Positions 1 through 7,391 are shown, numbered from the stretch's first letter. The stretch: DNA of 64,000 nt from JAIEOG01 sp964519985 (GCA_964519985.1 CAZFMF010000017.1:8156-72155), one strand, 5' to 3'. Program-made: numbers and translations. Notes: generated by a model from the letters alone, not told the origin.

Positions 1-787
1 ACACCAGTTTCTTTGGGGTGGCGGCTAGGCGATAAGAGCCGTCCAGCATTTCCTTCAGAAATCGAGAACGTTGATCAAAACTTCCTGGATCGACGGTGTC
101 GAGGTCGTTGGTGGTGGCGGAAGATCGGTTGGGAATGTTCTTGAAGACCAGCGAACCTTTGTACGCATCCATCATCGCCTGAAGACTGCTTACCGCCGCC
201 GGCGCTTGCTCATTCGGATAGGACAAAAAGCGTCCCTGTCCGAGGTAAACCGCCGAGTATTTTACGGTCACGGGAGGATTAAATCGCTCCCGGTCGTGCA
301 GCATGGGCTCCGCTACGTGAACCAAGTCTCCCGGAGTTAGCTGATCGTCCAGGTCTTCGTTGGGGGAAACCGGGCGAAACGTCCAGCTCAATTGCTGATC
401 GGCAATCAGCTCGGAAAAAAGGAAAGAGTTAAAGTGAGGTGCGACTGGGGCTCCCGTCAAAAAGCGCAGGTAGCGAGCCCGGATCTCCGCGGGAACCGGC
501 AAGAGTTCGGTGGAGTTTTCACGAACCACCCTAAATTCCATATCGTTAAACTCATTCCAGGCCTCCTTCCATCCCGGGGCAGCGGAGAAAGTTCGATCGG
601 TAAGATCGTCGGATAGTTCGACCCTCTGACTCAGCAGCGGAATTCCGGTCAAAACATCGAGTGCAAGGGTATCGCTCTCGTGAATGGAGAAAACCAAGAG
701 TCGAGGGCAGTCTTTGGGCGAATCTTCAGGCGGAGCCGCGAAACCCGGGCTAAGGCAAAGCAGTACTAAAAATAGGGAAAGTCGCAC
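1..787 (-). CDS. Secreted protein, weakly NlpC/P60-like, C-terminus beyond window
   Basis: From a GTG at 787 the frame stays open to the left edge, giving about 262 visible residues; the end lies outside the window. The N-terminus (RLSLFLVLLCLSPGFA then APPEDSP) is a signal peptide with probable cleavage after GFA, so the product is exported. Around residues 150-180 PGDLVHV is followed by KYSAVYLGQGRFLSY. This resembles the core strands of NlpC/P60 or CHAP amidases (GDLV...HVGIYLG), but Tyr sits where the catalytic His is expected and FNSF where a Cys motif is expected, so an inactive relative or an unrelated fold is possible. It lies 77 bp downstream of the HTH/HATPase regulator on the same strand and could be co-transcribed. 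The start rests on the signal peptide and a weak AGAGA upstream. Confidence 0.6.
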   Translation of the reverse strand, partial: MRLSLFLVLLCLSPGFAAPPEDSPKDCPRLLVFSIHESDTLALDVLTGIPLLSQRVELSDDLTDRTFSAAPGWKEAWNEFNDMEFRVVRENSTELLPVPAEIRARYLRFLTGAPVAPHFNSFLFSELIADQQLSWTFRPVSPNEDLDDQLTPGDLVHVAEPMLHDRERFNPPVTVKYSAVYLGQGRFLSYPNEQAPAAVSSLQAMMDAYKGSLVFKNIPNRSSATTNDLDTVDPGSFDQRSRFLKEMLDGSYRLAATPKKLV

Positions 788-864
788 GGCCAGTCTCTAC
801 CATGCCCAAGTTTTTAGATCCAGGTTTGGTCGGGGTGAAAGTGGGAACGAAATCGACGCTTTGG

Positions 865-1881
865 TTAAGTGAGCTCCCTCGTCCTGCGGATCAAATACTC
901 CACGGTACGAGAGGCATTCACGTAATCGATTTGAATTTTCGGGTTTTGTCGCTGAAAAACCCGAAATACCTCATCAACAAAGGCTTGTCCCACTTCCTTG
1001 ACCCCTTTTAGATCAAAAATAATTGTTTTATAGGCATTTAGTCCGGCTGTAAGGCGCCTGGCCTGGGAACGAGAATATAATCCCTCGTGGATAGAGGCCT
1101 TGACCAAGACTTGGTTCTTGTCGAATTCAAACTCCTCCTCCGAATACTGGCGAAACAGATCTTCCAGGTTCTTGCGTGACTGGCATCGGATAGAAAAGGA
1201 AACACTCGTACCCTTAAGATACGAGGGCTCAGATAAAAAAATATCTTCCTTCTTATTATCGAAAACGACTTTGAGATCATGGCTGCGCAATACGAACAAA
1301 TCAGCGATCTTCGATGTGAAGAAGATGCCTTGCCCACTGTGTTGTTCGGAAAAAGTGGTCTGCTTACCCTTTAAGAGCCACTCGTAGGCTTGAAGTTCAT
1401 CCGGCAGCTTGAAGAAATCCTGAATGTTTTTAAAAATCCCAATTCCAAAATCTCGGACGGTGAACTGAAAATCACGATCGGTGACTTTGACTTGTATCGT
1501 GGTTTGATCCGATTGGGAGTGATCAATCGCATTGTTCAGCATTTCGGTGAAAGCATAGGAGGCTATGCCGTAGACCGACTTGCTCAGGCGCGCCTTAAGG
1601 CCCAGTTTTCGTTCTATCTCCCCAAAGACTCTATCTTCTTCAAGGCCGCTCAGTTTTTTGATCAGGCGTAGTTCGGGATAAACCAGGGGCTTTATTTTTC
1701 CCCGGGGCGCAAAATAGACTGCGGAGTGCGTAGAGCCTTTTTTCTCCAGCCGGCCCTCGGCGACGAGGTTGCGTAGATAGCTGGCCACGGTTTGCCGGCT
1801 TACCTTGAGGTGCTTTACTAGATGGGAAGACTTGAGGGGTCCCTTTTTGGCCAGTTTTAGGATTTGCTCCTTCTTATTCAC
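865..1881 (-). CDS. HTH - HATPase - STAS-like (DUF4325) regulator
   Basis: 338 residues in three parts. Residues 1-60 form a winged-helix DNA-binding domain (SSHLVKHLKVSRQTVASYLR is the recognition-helix region). Residues about 85-235 form a GHKL/HATPase domain with an N box (EMLNNAIDHS), a G1 box (VRDFGIGIF) and a G2-like HSGQGIFF. Residues about 255-338 match the STAS-like DUF4325 fold (TIIFDLKGVKEVGQAFVDEV). Proteins of this architecture are thought to act as ATP-dependent switches resembling anti-sigma kinases joined directly to DNA binding; the output is unknown. The start is GTG with no clear Shine-Dalgarno, and a cluster of AATTGTA sites lies directly upstream, suggesting autoregulation. 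The downstream secreted gene and the upstream VapBC pair are possible but unproven targets. Confidence 0.85.
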   Translation of the reverse strand: MNKKEQILKLAKKGPLKSSHLVKHLKVSRQTVASYLRNLVAEGRLEKKGSTHSAVYFAPRGKIKPLVYPELRLIKKLSGLEEDRVFGEIERKLGLKARLSKSVYGIASYAFTEMLNNAIDHSQSDQTTIQVKVTDRDFQFTVRDFGIGIFKNIQDFFKLPDELQAYEWLLKGKQTTFSEQHSGQGIFFTSKIADLFVLRSHDLKVVFDNKKEDIFLSEPSYLKGTSVSFSIRCQSRKNLEDLFRQYSEEEFEFDKNQVLVKASIHEGLYSRSQARRLTAGLNAYKTIIFDLKGVKEVGQAFVDEVFRVFQRQNPKIQIDYVNASRTVEYLIRRTRELT

Positions 1882-1885
1882 CGTT

Positions 1886-1976
1886 CAATTGTAGCCTAAT
1901 TGTAAATATAACTCCATTTCAATTGTAAATAAGCGACAATTAAAAAGTAATGTACCTTACAACTTATATACAATTG
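1886..1976. promoter_or_regulatory. AATTGTA operator array upstream of the HTH/HATPase gene
   Basis: This 90-bp AT-rich stretch carries AATTGTA at 1887, 1898 and 1921 in one orientation, and ACAATT at 1936 and TACAATTG at 1969 in the other, with a degenerate TTACAACT at 1958. The nearest copy ends within a few bases of the GTG start of the leftward regulator gene. Base composition differs sharply from the GC-rich surroundings. The arrangement fits a multi-site operator and promoter for autoregulation by the HTH protein; that assignment is inferred from position and repetition only. Confidence 0.5.
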
Positions 1977-2056
1977 CGTCCTCACTCTGCAGAGGGCTTA
2001 GCCGAATCCCGCTGGATGAAGCGCTGTCGCTCAACGTGAAGCCATAGCGAGTGGGG

Positions 2057-2076
2057 CAACTCCGGCGCCGGAGTTG
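2057..2076. repeat. GC palindrome, copy 1 of 4
   Basis: CAACTCCGGCGCCGGAGTTG is a perfect 20-base palindrome upstream of the vapB promoter. The same core (ACTCCGGCGCCGGAGT or a close variant) recurs in three other intergenic spaces near 54.7, 55.9 and 59.3 kb, so it is a dispersed element of this genome. Confidence 0.7.
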
Positions 2077-2079
2077 GTA

Positions 2080-2108
2080 TTGACAATGGTATGTATCGGC
2101 GTCAATAT
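2080..2108 (+). promoter_or_regulatory. Putative sigma-70 promoter of vapBC
   Basis: TTGACA at 2080-2085 is followed after 17 bases by CAATAT at 2103-2108. This predicts a transcription start close to the ATG at 2115, so the message would have almost no leader. No Shine-Dalgarno precedes that ATG, which agrees with leaderless initiation. Confidence 0.5.
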
Positions 2109-2114
2109 ATATGA

Positions 2115-2324
2115 ATGGAAAAGATCAAGCGGATTACCGCGAATTTACCAGAAAGTCTGATCCGCCAGGCCACCTCCATCACCGGGAAAAATTTGACTGA
2201 CACCCTTATCGAGGGATTGCAAATGGTGAAACGGACCGCGGCCTTCGAAAAGGCACAGAAGCTTAAGGGGAAGTTGAAGCTCGAAATTGACTTGGAGACG
2301 AGTCGTGAACGCTCTGGTCGTTGA
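2115..2324 (+). CDS. vapB: VapB-type antitoxin
   Basis: 69 residues, hydrophilic and basic. The N-terminal half (KRITANLPESLIRQATSITG, then NLTDTLIEGLQ) matches the ribbon-helix-helix-like DNA-binding segment of VapB/AbrB-class antitoxins, and the charged C-terminal tail would wrap the toxin. It overlaps the downstream PIN toxin gene by 20 bases, the usual antitoxin-first arrangement that couples translation. Antitoxins of this class neutralise the toxin and, with it, repress their own promoter; the TTGACA-type promoter directly upstream would be the target. Confidence 0.8.
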   Translation: MEKIKRITANLPESLIRQATSITGKNLTDTLIEGLQMVKRTAAFEKAQKLKGKLKLEIDLETSRERSGR

Positions 2325-2694
2325 TACGTCAAGTTGGGTGGCTTTCTTAGGTGGGCAAACAGATTCGGCCCTTGAAATCGCTCTCAAAGAAGCGAGGGTT
2401 TGGCTTCCCCCCATTGTGGCTTCGGAACTTATGAGCGCCAAGCTCTCGTCATCGGAGTCTACTGCGCTAAAAGAAATGTTGTCGGAGCTCCCTCTTTGTT
2501 CCTGTCCTTTTGATCACTGGATCAAGGTGGGTGAGTTGCGGGCGCGATGTGCGAAAAAGGGATTTAAGGTTTCCACGCCCGATGCGCACATAGCTCAATG
2601 TGCGCTCGACCTAGATGCTTACTTAAGTTCGAAGGACCAAGTCTTTTCGAAAATTGCGACGGTTGCTCCCTTGCGACTCTCCGACCGCAAGTAG
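2305..2694 (+). CDS. vapC: VapC-type PIN-domain toxin ribonuclease
   Basis: 129 residues from the GTG at 2305, which gives the family N-terminus NALVVDTSSW. The PIN acidic residues are visible: D7 (VVDTSSW), E41 (VASELM), D93 (STPDAHIAQ) and D111 (SSKDQVF). VapC toxins are Mg-dependent endoribonucleases that usually cleave tRNA or rRNA and are held inactive by VapB. An alternative TTG at 2287 would add six residues inside vapB and is less likely. All four acidic positions are present, so the toxin is probably intact. A hairpin with a T-run follows at 2720-2744. Confidence 0.85.
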   Translation: MNALVVDTSSWVAFLGGQTDSALEIALKEARVWLPPIVASELMSAKLSSSESTALKEMLSELPLCSCPFDHWIKVGELRARCAKKGFKVSTPDAHIAQCALDLDAYLSSKDQVFSKIATVAPLRLSDRK

Positions 2695-2719
2695 CCCCCG
2701 TGTACTGCTTGTATACAGT

Positions 2720-2744
2720 CGCCCTATTCCTGGGCGGCGTTTTT
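2720..2744 (+). terminator. Rho-independent terminator after vapBC
   Basis: CGCCC and GGGCG pair around a 7-base loop, followed by GCG and five T residues. It lies 26 bases after the vapC stop. Confidence 0.6.
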
Positions 2745-2772
2745 CGTGCCTGAAATGGGCATTTTAGGCACG
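2745..2772. repeat. Long intergenic hairpin between vapC and the secreted gene
   Basis: CGTGCCTGAAAT and ATTTTAGGCACG form a 12-bp stem with one G:U pair and a GGGC loop. It sits immediately after the terminator T-run. No U-tract follows on either strand, so it may be an mRNA 5' structure of the next gene or a remnant repeat. Confidence 0.55.
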
Positions 2773-2833
2773 AGGGGCCACCGCTTGAATACAGGCTCAA
2801 TCCCTGGGCCGACCGATTGCAGTTTATCGCGGT

Positions 2834-3268
2834 ATGAAAAAGACCTTTTCCGCGCTCCTCCTGATGGCTTTCCTAGTGGCGCCCGCTCTTTCGTTTGGAC
2901 ACGATTGCGGCGGTGGCGGAGGTAAGGGTGGCAAAGATAAAGGCGGTAACGACGCTCCGGCGGGCGATACCACGGGCTATACGGATGACGGCAGCGGCCG
3001 GGGCATCGCCAGTGGCGGCGCCGGCGGTCCTTCGGTAAGCGAGCAAAAGACGATTTTGAGTCCCGAATCGAAAGCCTACGTTTCGTGCTTAACCGCGATT
3101 TGTCCCAACAACCACTCCGCTTGCATGGCCCAATGTGTTCGAGAGCCCAATGGCCCTATCTCTTGGGAAGCCGTCGGGTACGCCGCTCCCCAATACCAAA
3201 TCGATGTGGTGGACGGTGCCACGGTGGAAGCTAATGCCGTCGTCGATCTCAGAACCAACGAAGAGTAA
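2834..3268 (+). CDS. Small secreted Gly-rich, Cys-containing protein
   Basis: 144 residues. A clear signal peptide (KKTFSALLLMAFLVAPALS) is followed by a low-complexity Gly/Lys/Asp stretch (residues about 25-65: GGGGGKGGKDKGG) and a C-terminal module with four clustered cysteines (VSCLTAICPNNHSACMAQC), probably two disulphides formed outside the cytoplasm. No known domain is recognised. The Shine-Dalgarno is weak. It follows the vapBC terminator and is probably its own unit. Function unknown; a cell-surface or periplasmic role is inferred only from the signal peptide. Confidence 0.7.
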   Translation: MKKTFSALLLMAFLVAPALSFGHDCGGGGGKGGKDKGGNDAPAGDTTGYTDDGSGRGIASGGAGGPSVSEQKTILSPESKAYVSCLTAICPNNHSACMAQCVREPNGPISWEAVGYAAPQYQIDVVDGATVEANAVVDLRTNEE

Positions 3269-3494
3269 TCAATCGCCGCTATTCTAGCGACGGTGGCGGA
3301 GGGAATGTCAAAGTGCGTTCTTTTCCGCCGACGATCACGCCGACACGGACGGTATGGTCGGGCAATATCTTGTCCAGGTGCGCGGCGAAGGCCGAGACTT
3401 CATTGGGGGGATATTGGAACGGTTTCGCCGCTCTCGTTAGGAACGCACGAACTCCAAAAGCATTTTTAGAACGTGCTCTTCGGCCGCTTGCTTT
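3269..3494. other. Intergenic stretch with a possible gene remnant
   Basis: No convincing gene. On the minus strand a frame from about 3440 down to 3279 reads as protein-like (FAAHLDKILPDHTVRVGVIV) with no ribosome binding site, and the longest version of this frame runs into tRNA-His. It may be the tail of a decayed gene. An inverted pair CCAAAAGCA / TGCTTTTGG (near 3457 and 3489) brackets the tRNA 3' flank. Confidence 0.25.
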
Positions 3495-3572
3495 TGGGGT
3501 GGATGAGGGGAATTGAACCCCCGACACCCAGAGTCACAGTCTGGTGCTCTAACCAACTGAGCTACACCCACC
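3495..3572 (-). tRNA. tRNA-His(GTG)
   Basis: On the minus strand the acceptor GTGGGTG pairs with CATCCAC (one G:U). The D arm is TAGCTCAGTTGGTTAGAGCA, the anticodon loop is CTGTGAC (anticodon GTG) and the T arm is CGGGGGTTCAATTCCCC. The extra G at position -1 opposite the discriminator C73, the hallmark of tRNA-His, is present, and CCA is encoded. A second, broken copy of its 5' half lies just upstream. Confidence 0.95.
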
Positions 3573-3593
3573 ACAGATATCGATGACTACAGC

Positions 3594-3671
3594 CAGTTGG
3601 TTAGAGCACCTTCTGGTGTCCATGGACACCAGTCGCTTCGCTCCGGCCAACTGAGCTACACCCACCACAGA
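3594..3671 (-). pseudogene. Rearranged partial tRNA-His copy
   Basis: Bases 3647-3671 repeat exactly the 25 bases at 3553-3577, that is, the 5' flank, acceptor strand and D-arm start of tRNA-His. Bases 3594-3610 (CAGTTGGTTAGAGCACC) are the D-arm region of the same tRNA in inverted orientation. Between them is the perfect 20-base palindrome at 3613-3632. The whole lies in the 5' leader of the functional gene. It could be a scar of integration or recombination at the tRNA, or a leader that pairs with the tRNA D arm. Confidence 0.75.
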
Positions 3672-3693
3672 AAAACTGGTCCAGGACCAGTTT
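3671..3693 (-). terminator. Rho-independent terminator between the thioesterase and tRNA-His
   Basis: ACTGGTCC and GGACCAGT form a perfect stem around a single base, extended by A:T pairs. Read leftwards it is followed by TTTTT. It would end transcription of the 3730-4260 gene. Confidence 0.65.
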
Positions 3694-3729
3694 GTAAGTC
3701 CCGTAGATTGGTTTTTTTGCGCCGGATCG

Positions 3730-4260
3730 TCAAGTCTGCTGTTCAAGCTTGAAGCGCCCCTGGAGCCAGGCCTGGACCGATTCCGACGGGGACACCTGCG
3801 ATTTGGACATGCCCAAGGGGCCTAGGTAGTCGTCGGGACTGATGGTGTCGCGGCCCTTTTTGATGACCGTCCGGATGGCGCCCCGGGCGATGAGTTTTTC
3901 GCCGGACCGGACTTCTTGGTAAACCACCAGGTCGGTCGGGCTCACCGTCACGATTTGGGCGGAAACCTCGAACTTTTGAAAGAGCTTGAGGGGGCGGAGG
4001 TATTCGAGTTCTGCGCCTTTGATGGGTGCGTACCAGCCCCGTTTGATCGCCAGCTTCAAGAAACCCAGCCGAATTTGTAGGTCATGGCGCGAGGCCTCGA
4101 AGTACGTCAGGTACCGGGCATTGTTCATGTGGAAGTTCATGTCCAAGTCGGTCGGCCAAACGCGAAAGGTCGAGGTGACCTCCGCTCCGGCGCGGGTAAG
4201 GCGAGGCCGAAAGCAGCTTTTAATCACAACTTGAACAGTACGAAGAAAAAGTGTCAGCAT
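3730..4260 (-). CDS. Hotdog-fold acyl-CoA thioesterase, THEM6/FadM-like
   Basis: 176 residues from the ATG at 4260, preceded by AGAGAG; an upstream TTG is unlikely. The core WPTDLDMNFHMNNARYLTYF is the 4HBT signature of the THEM6/FadM-like thioesterases: the Asp and the HMNN segment line the thioester site, followed by the long central hotdog helix. LKLFQKFEVSAQIV and LVVYQEVRSGEKLIARGAIR are later strands. Such enzymes hydrolyse fatty acyl-CoA or acyl-ACP. A hydrophobic N-terminus (LTLFLRTVQVVI) may dock it to the membrane. It is followed by a terminator and then tRNA-His. Confidence 0.8.
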   Translation of the reverse strand: MLTLFLRTVQVVIKSCFRPRLTRAGAEVTSTFRVWPTDLDMNFHMNNARYLTYFEASRHDLQIRLGFLKLAIKRGWYAPIKGAELEYLRPLKLFQKFEVSAQIVTVSPTDLVVYQEVRSGEKLIARGAIRTVIKKGRDTISPDDYLGPLGMSKSQVSPSESVQAWLQGRFKLEQQT

Positions 4261-4305
4261 GGGAAACTCTCTTAGCACAACGGGGGAATGTCACCCAGCG
4301 GGCTT

Positions 4306-5574
4306 CTACTTGGGCTCCCGACCATTAAGCCGCTTGAGCATCTCAAGGGTTTCTCGTTCCGGAAATCGAGCGAAAACCTGGGGGTGAATGCCGTATTCCG
4401 AATCGGCATGCCAATGTTCGACATGCTTGCGAACCTTTCCGCTCACCAAAAGCTGTGGGTTGACCAAACTCTCGTTGCGGAAGCCTAGCTCCAAACCATA
4501 CAGTCCTTGCTTCCAGTAGGCATCGGTTTCTCGGAGCAAATCGACCCAACCCAAAAACTCAAACCAATTCACTTCATCCATTCCGGCTTCATCGCCGCGG
4601 TTCAGTATGGACTGCCGGCGCCAGGGATGTCGCGTTAGGGTTTGGAACTCGAAACGCATTTTCTTCACCCGGCGGTTTGCGGTGGCACGAATGGTAGCTT
4701 TGACCGGTTCCTGCGCGGGATCGTTTCTGACGGGAAGAATCGCTCGAATGTACTCGTCGATTAGGAAGCGGTAGTCCCACTCGTCATCCTGAACGGCGTG
4801 GGCCACCTCGTGCATGACCCGTTCAAAGTAGTTGGGCTGTTCGATGTAACCAGCAAGGTAGATTCCCGCCGGCCGAAAGGTGTCCCAACCCGTTTGGAAT
4901 GAGTGGAACACCAAACGGGATCCCGACTCAAAATGAAAACCGCGCATCGGTTCGAGGGCTTCCGGGGTGGGCCGATGAGTCGACTCCCAATGAAAGCCGT
5001 GTGTCTCAGCGTATTCGTACGCTAGAAGCGTAAGCTCGGCCATCAGCATCGTATGCAAACTCGCCGCGTGGACTCTGAGGCCCAGAGCATTGAACTTCTC
5101 TACTAACCGTTTCAGATCGGGTCTCAAGGGAGAGATTTGGAGTTCCGCCAACGAAAGCCCCTTTTCCGACCACCACGAGCTGCGCGGGGTGAAGCCGCGG
5201 GCAAATGTTCGAAACAGCTCTTCACCCGTAGTCGAATTGCTCAAATTGGTGGCGAGCGTTTGCTCCACGTCGTGGATCACAAATAGCGGGTTTCTTCCGC
5301 GTTTCTCGGCTTGCCGGATGTAGTGGCGCATGACCGTCACCATGGAGGCGCGTCGGGACAAAAGGCGCCACGGATAGGCGGGCAGGCTGCGGTTTAGGAT
5401 TTCGAGGGAGCAGGATTCGGCGTCGGGTCGAGTCAAGTCATGAAACCATTTTTCGGTGCGGCGAGCGACCGCATCCAACGAGGCGAACGTTTCCCGCGGC
5501 AGTGCTCCCGCCACACCCGTCAGGCTGAAACCACCCAACAAAACCAAGATTTTCAACACGACTCTCTGGTTCAA
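4306..5574 (-). CDS. Secreted putative zinc metallopeptidase (HEVAH motif)
   Basis: 422 residues from the TTG at 5574; a GTG at 5559 is an alternative and both keep the signal peptide (LKILVLLGGFSLTGVAGA). Residues 255-259 are HEVAH in the context YFERVMHEVAHAVQDDEWDYRF. This is an HExxH zinc motif with acidic residues following, so a gluzincin-like peptidase is plausible. The rest is not recognised and no second known domain is seen. The protein would act in the periplasm or outside. Neighbours are an MBL-fold lipoprotein upstream (83 bp) and the thioesterase downstream, all leftward. Peptidase activity is inferred from the motif alone. Confidence 0.65.
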   Translation of the reverse strand: MNQRVVLKILVLLGGFSLTGVAGALPRETFASLDAVARRTEKWFHDLTRPDAESCSLEILNRSLPAYPWRLLSRRASMVTVMRHYIRQAEKRGRNPLFVIHDVEQTLATNLSNSTTGEELFRTFARGFTPRSSWWSEKGLSLAELQISPLRPDLKRLVEKFNALGLRVHAASLHTMLMAELTLLAYEYAETHGFHWESTHRPTPEALEPMRGFHFESGSRLVFHSFQTGWDTFRPAGIYLAGYIEQPNYFERVMHEVAHAVQDDEWDYRFLIDEYIRAILPVRNDPAQEPVKATIRATANRRVKKMRFEFQTLTRHPWRRQSILNRGDEAGMDEVNWFEFLGWVDLLRETDAYWKQGLYGLELGFRNESLVNPQLLVSGKVRKHVEHWHADSEYGIHPQVFARFPERETLEMLKRLNGREPK

Positions 5575-5655
5575 GCGGACGGTCTATACCATAGGCAAAA
5601 CCCCGAAAACCAGTGTCCAACTGAGCTGGAGGAGATAAGGGAACGGCATTTTTCG

Positions 5656-6552
5656 TCAGCGCCCGTAACGTTTCCAAAGGGCTTCGGTGCCGTTTTCCAC
5701 AAATTTTGTGAAGAAAAGGTCGGGGAAACGGTTCTCGATGGCGGCATTCAGGGCGGCGATTTGCTTAGCGGTGGGTTTGCCTTTCGGCTTTTGCGCCTTC
5801 ACGATGCGACGTACTTCCTTAAGGTAGTCGTCTTCCGTATCGAGCAGTCCCACATCGCCGGCCGCGCCGCGACCCGGGTAGACGTACGACACATCGAGCT
5901 TTTTCAGCTGGGCAATGCGTTCGATCCATTCATCGAGGTAGCCCAATTCCAGCCAACTATGGAATCCATTGGTCACGAGATCTCCGGGGAAGAGATGCTC
6001 ACCCCATTGCACGACCACGTGAGCGTCGCTGCAGCCTTTGCCCAGCACGTGAAGTTTTACCTTGGTGCCGCCGGCTTCGATCTCGGTGGTTTTAGCACCA
6101 AAGCTATCCGGCACCGCGGTGTTGGCGGGGTAGTCGGGCTTGTACATATCGAAGAACCAACCTTTGCGCAGCTCGTGGACTTTAGGAATGGCGACTTTCA
6201 CTTGTTCCGATGTGATCACCTTGATGCCGCGCTTTTGGAGCGTGGTCGTGCCGTTGAATTTGTCGGGATTGGGATGGAGCACGATCGCGAGGTCGACTTT
6301 TTTTCCCGTCAGACGCTCGGCCGAGTTGAGCATTTTTTCGGCCGAAATGGGCAGGAACTGGGTGTCGATGAAAATCAGTCCCGTCGGCCCTTCAATCCAG
6401 TAGCTCGAAGTCGAAAACGTGTGATCGGTGGAAATATAGGTTCCGATCTTGGCTTCGCCTTCCTCGCGCAAAGTGATTTGTCCTTCGGGCCGAGTGTTTG
6501 AAGTACAGGAGAGTAAAACGGGAGCAAGTAAAAGTGCGAGCAGAGGTTTCAT
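5656..6552 (-). CDS. MBL-fold lipoprotein with degenerate zinc site
   Basis: 298 residues. The signal peptide ends in a lipobox (PLLALLLAPVLLSC), so Cys16 is probably lipidated and the domain is periplasmic. The metallo-beta-lactamase fold is recognisable from SSYWIEGPTGLIFIDTQF, VLHPNPDKFNG (residues 91-101), LGKGCSDAHVVVQW and LFPGDLV. The usual HxHxDH is HPNPDK here: His93 and Asp97 remain, but the second His is Asn95 and the last His is Lys98. The usual His of GxGHT is Cys (GKGCSD). It is either a single-metal or altered-metal hydrolase or a non-catalytic relative. C-terminal residues 215-298 form a helical extension. Confidence 0.75.
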   Translation of the reverse strand: MKPLLALLLAPVLLSCTSNTRPEGQITLREEGEAKIGTYISTDHTFSTSSYWIEGPTGLIFIDTQFLPISAEKMLNSAERLTGKKVDLAIVLHPNPDKFNGTTTLQKRGIKVITSEQVKVAIPKVHELRKGWFFDMYKPDYPANTAVPDSFGAKTTEIEAGGTKVKLHVLGKGCSDAHVVVQWGEHLFPGDLVTNGFHSWLELGYLDEWIERIAQLKKLDVSYVYPGRGAAGDVGLLDTEDDYLKEVRRIVKAQKPKGKPTAKQIAALNAAIENRFPDLFFTKFVENGTEALWKRYGR

Positions 6553-6584
6553 GCGCGGTAGCTTTTCTCACCGCGGGAATACCG

Positions 6585-7391
6585 TCAAGCGTGTCCTAGG
6601 AAGGCTTTCTTGACGAAGCTCGGGAGCGCCTGCTTACGCACGCGGGCTTCTTTAACGTTCATCACGGCGAAACCGAGCTGCCCCTGCGCATGGAGGGCTT
6701 CGTTCTGGCTACCGTGGACTTCGAATGGAATGGTAAATGCGGTTTCATCCGACCGGACCTCGGAAACCCAAGACGCATAGTTCAAGTAGCCCAGCACCTG
6801 TACAGGTTGGAAAAAATGGATTTTGGCCTCCGCCAGGAAAAAAGCGACGCCTTCTTGAATCCAATCGTCGATATCGGCACCGGCGTTCTGCTTGAGAAAA
6901 TACCAGCGCGAAGTGAAAACGCCGTCCAAAATGCAGCCGGGGGTGATATTGCGGGAGGGATCCCGATCGCCGTTGCGAATGGGCAGGTCCCATTCGTAAA
7001 TCACCGGATCTCCGAGCATTGAGGTCTTGGCCAGCGGCGCCGGAGCAATACTGGACACCGGTTCGTTCGACAGCTCGACACGACCGGTGGCAAAGACCAG
7101 GCGGCCGCGGGCAATTTTGAACTTGAGGAAGTTGCCTTCATCGCGAATCAATATTGCGTCCACCGAAGGAGTGCTGACTGCTACCCCGTATCGGAACCGA
7201 ATCGAAATGGAACGGATGGAAAAGGCAGTCGCCAGTTCTGGCCTCTGGGTTCGGATGGCGGATCGAATCGCGGTCTGGAGCAAATCCAAAAAAACCGGAG
7301 CCGCCAGGTGCTGGTAAACGTCGAAATGGTTTTCGTGCAGGGTTAAAGACAGAACTTGCGGGCGGGTGAAGAGGGTACTTAAATGCGCCAT
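6585..7391 (-). CDS. Double-hotdog thioesterase-like protein
   Basis: 268 residues with two hotdog-like halves. The first (about 10-120) contains LHENHFDVYQHLAAPVFLDLLQ and FLKFKIARGRLVFATGRVEL. The second (about 140-265) contains PGCILDGVFTSRWYFLKQ, QVLGYLNYASWVSEVR and LHAQGQLGFAVMNVKEARV. The first half has the polar loop and central helix of 4HBT enzymes. Double-hotdog proteins act on acyl-CoA or acyl-ACP thioesters or as dehydratases; the substrate is unknown. No signal peptide is seen, so it is cytoplasmic. It lies 32 bp upstream of the MBL lipoprotein on the same strand. Confidence 0.65.
   Translation of the reverse strand: MAHLSTLFTRPQVLSLTLHENHFDVYQHLAAPVFLDLLQTAIRSAIRTQRPELATAFSIRSISIRFRYGVAVSTPSVDAILIRDEGNFLKFKIARGRLVFATGRVELSNEPVSSIAPAPLAKTSMLGDPVIYEWDLPIRNGDRDPSRNITPGCILDGVFTSRWYFLKQNAGADIDDWIQEGVAFFLAEAKIHFFQPVQVLGYLNYASWVSEVRSDETAFTIPFEVHGSQNEALHAQGQLGFAVMNVKEARVRKQALPSFVKKAFLGHA

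Noticed and set aside
3591..3671. A second functional tRNA
   Set aside because: Only the 5' quarter of tRNA-His is present; no anticodon arm, T arm or 3' acceptor strand follows, and the D-arm piece is inverted.
5440..6501. A 353-codon plus-strand frame
   Set aside because: It runs opposite the MBL lipoprotein and the secreted HEVAH gene, which both have signals and recognisable motifs; no ribosome site and no domain in the plus frame.
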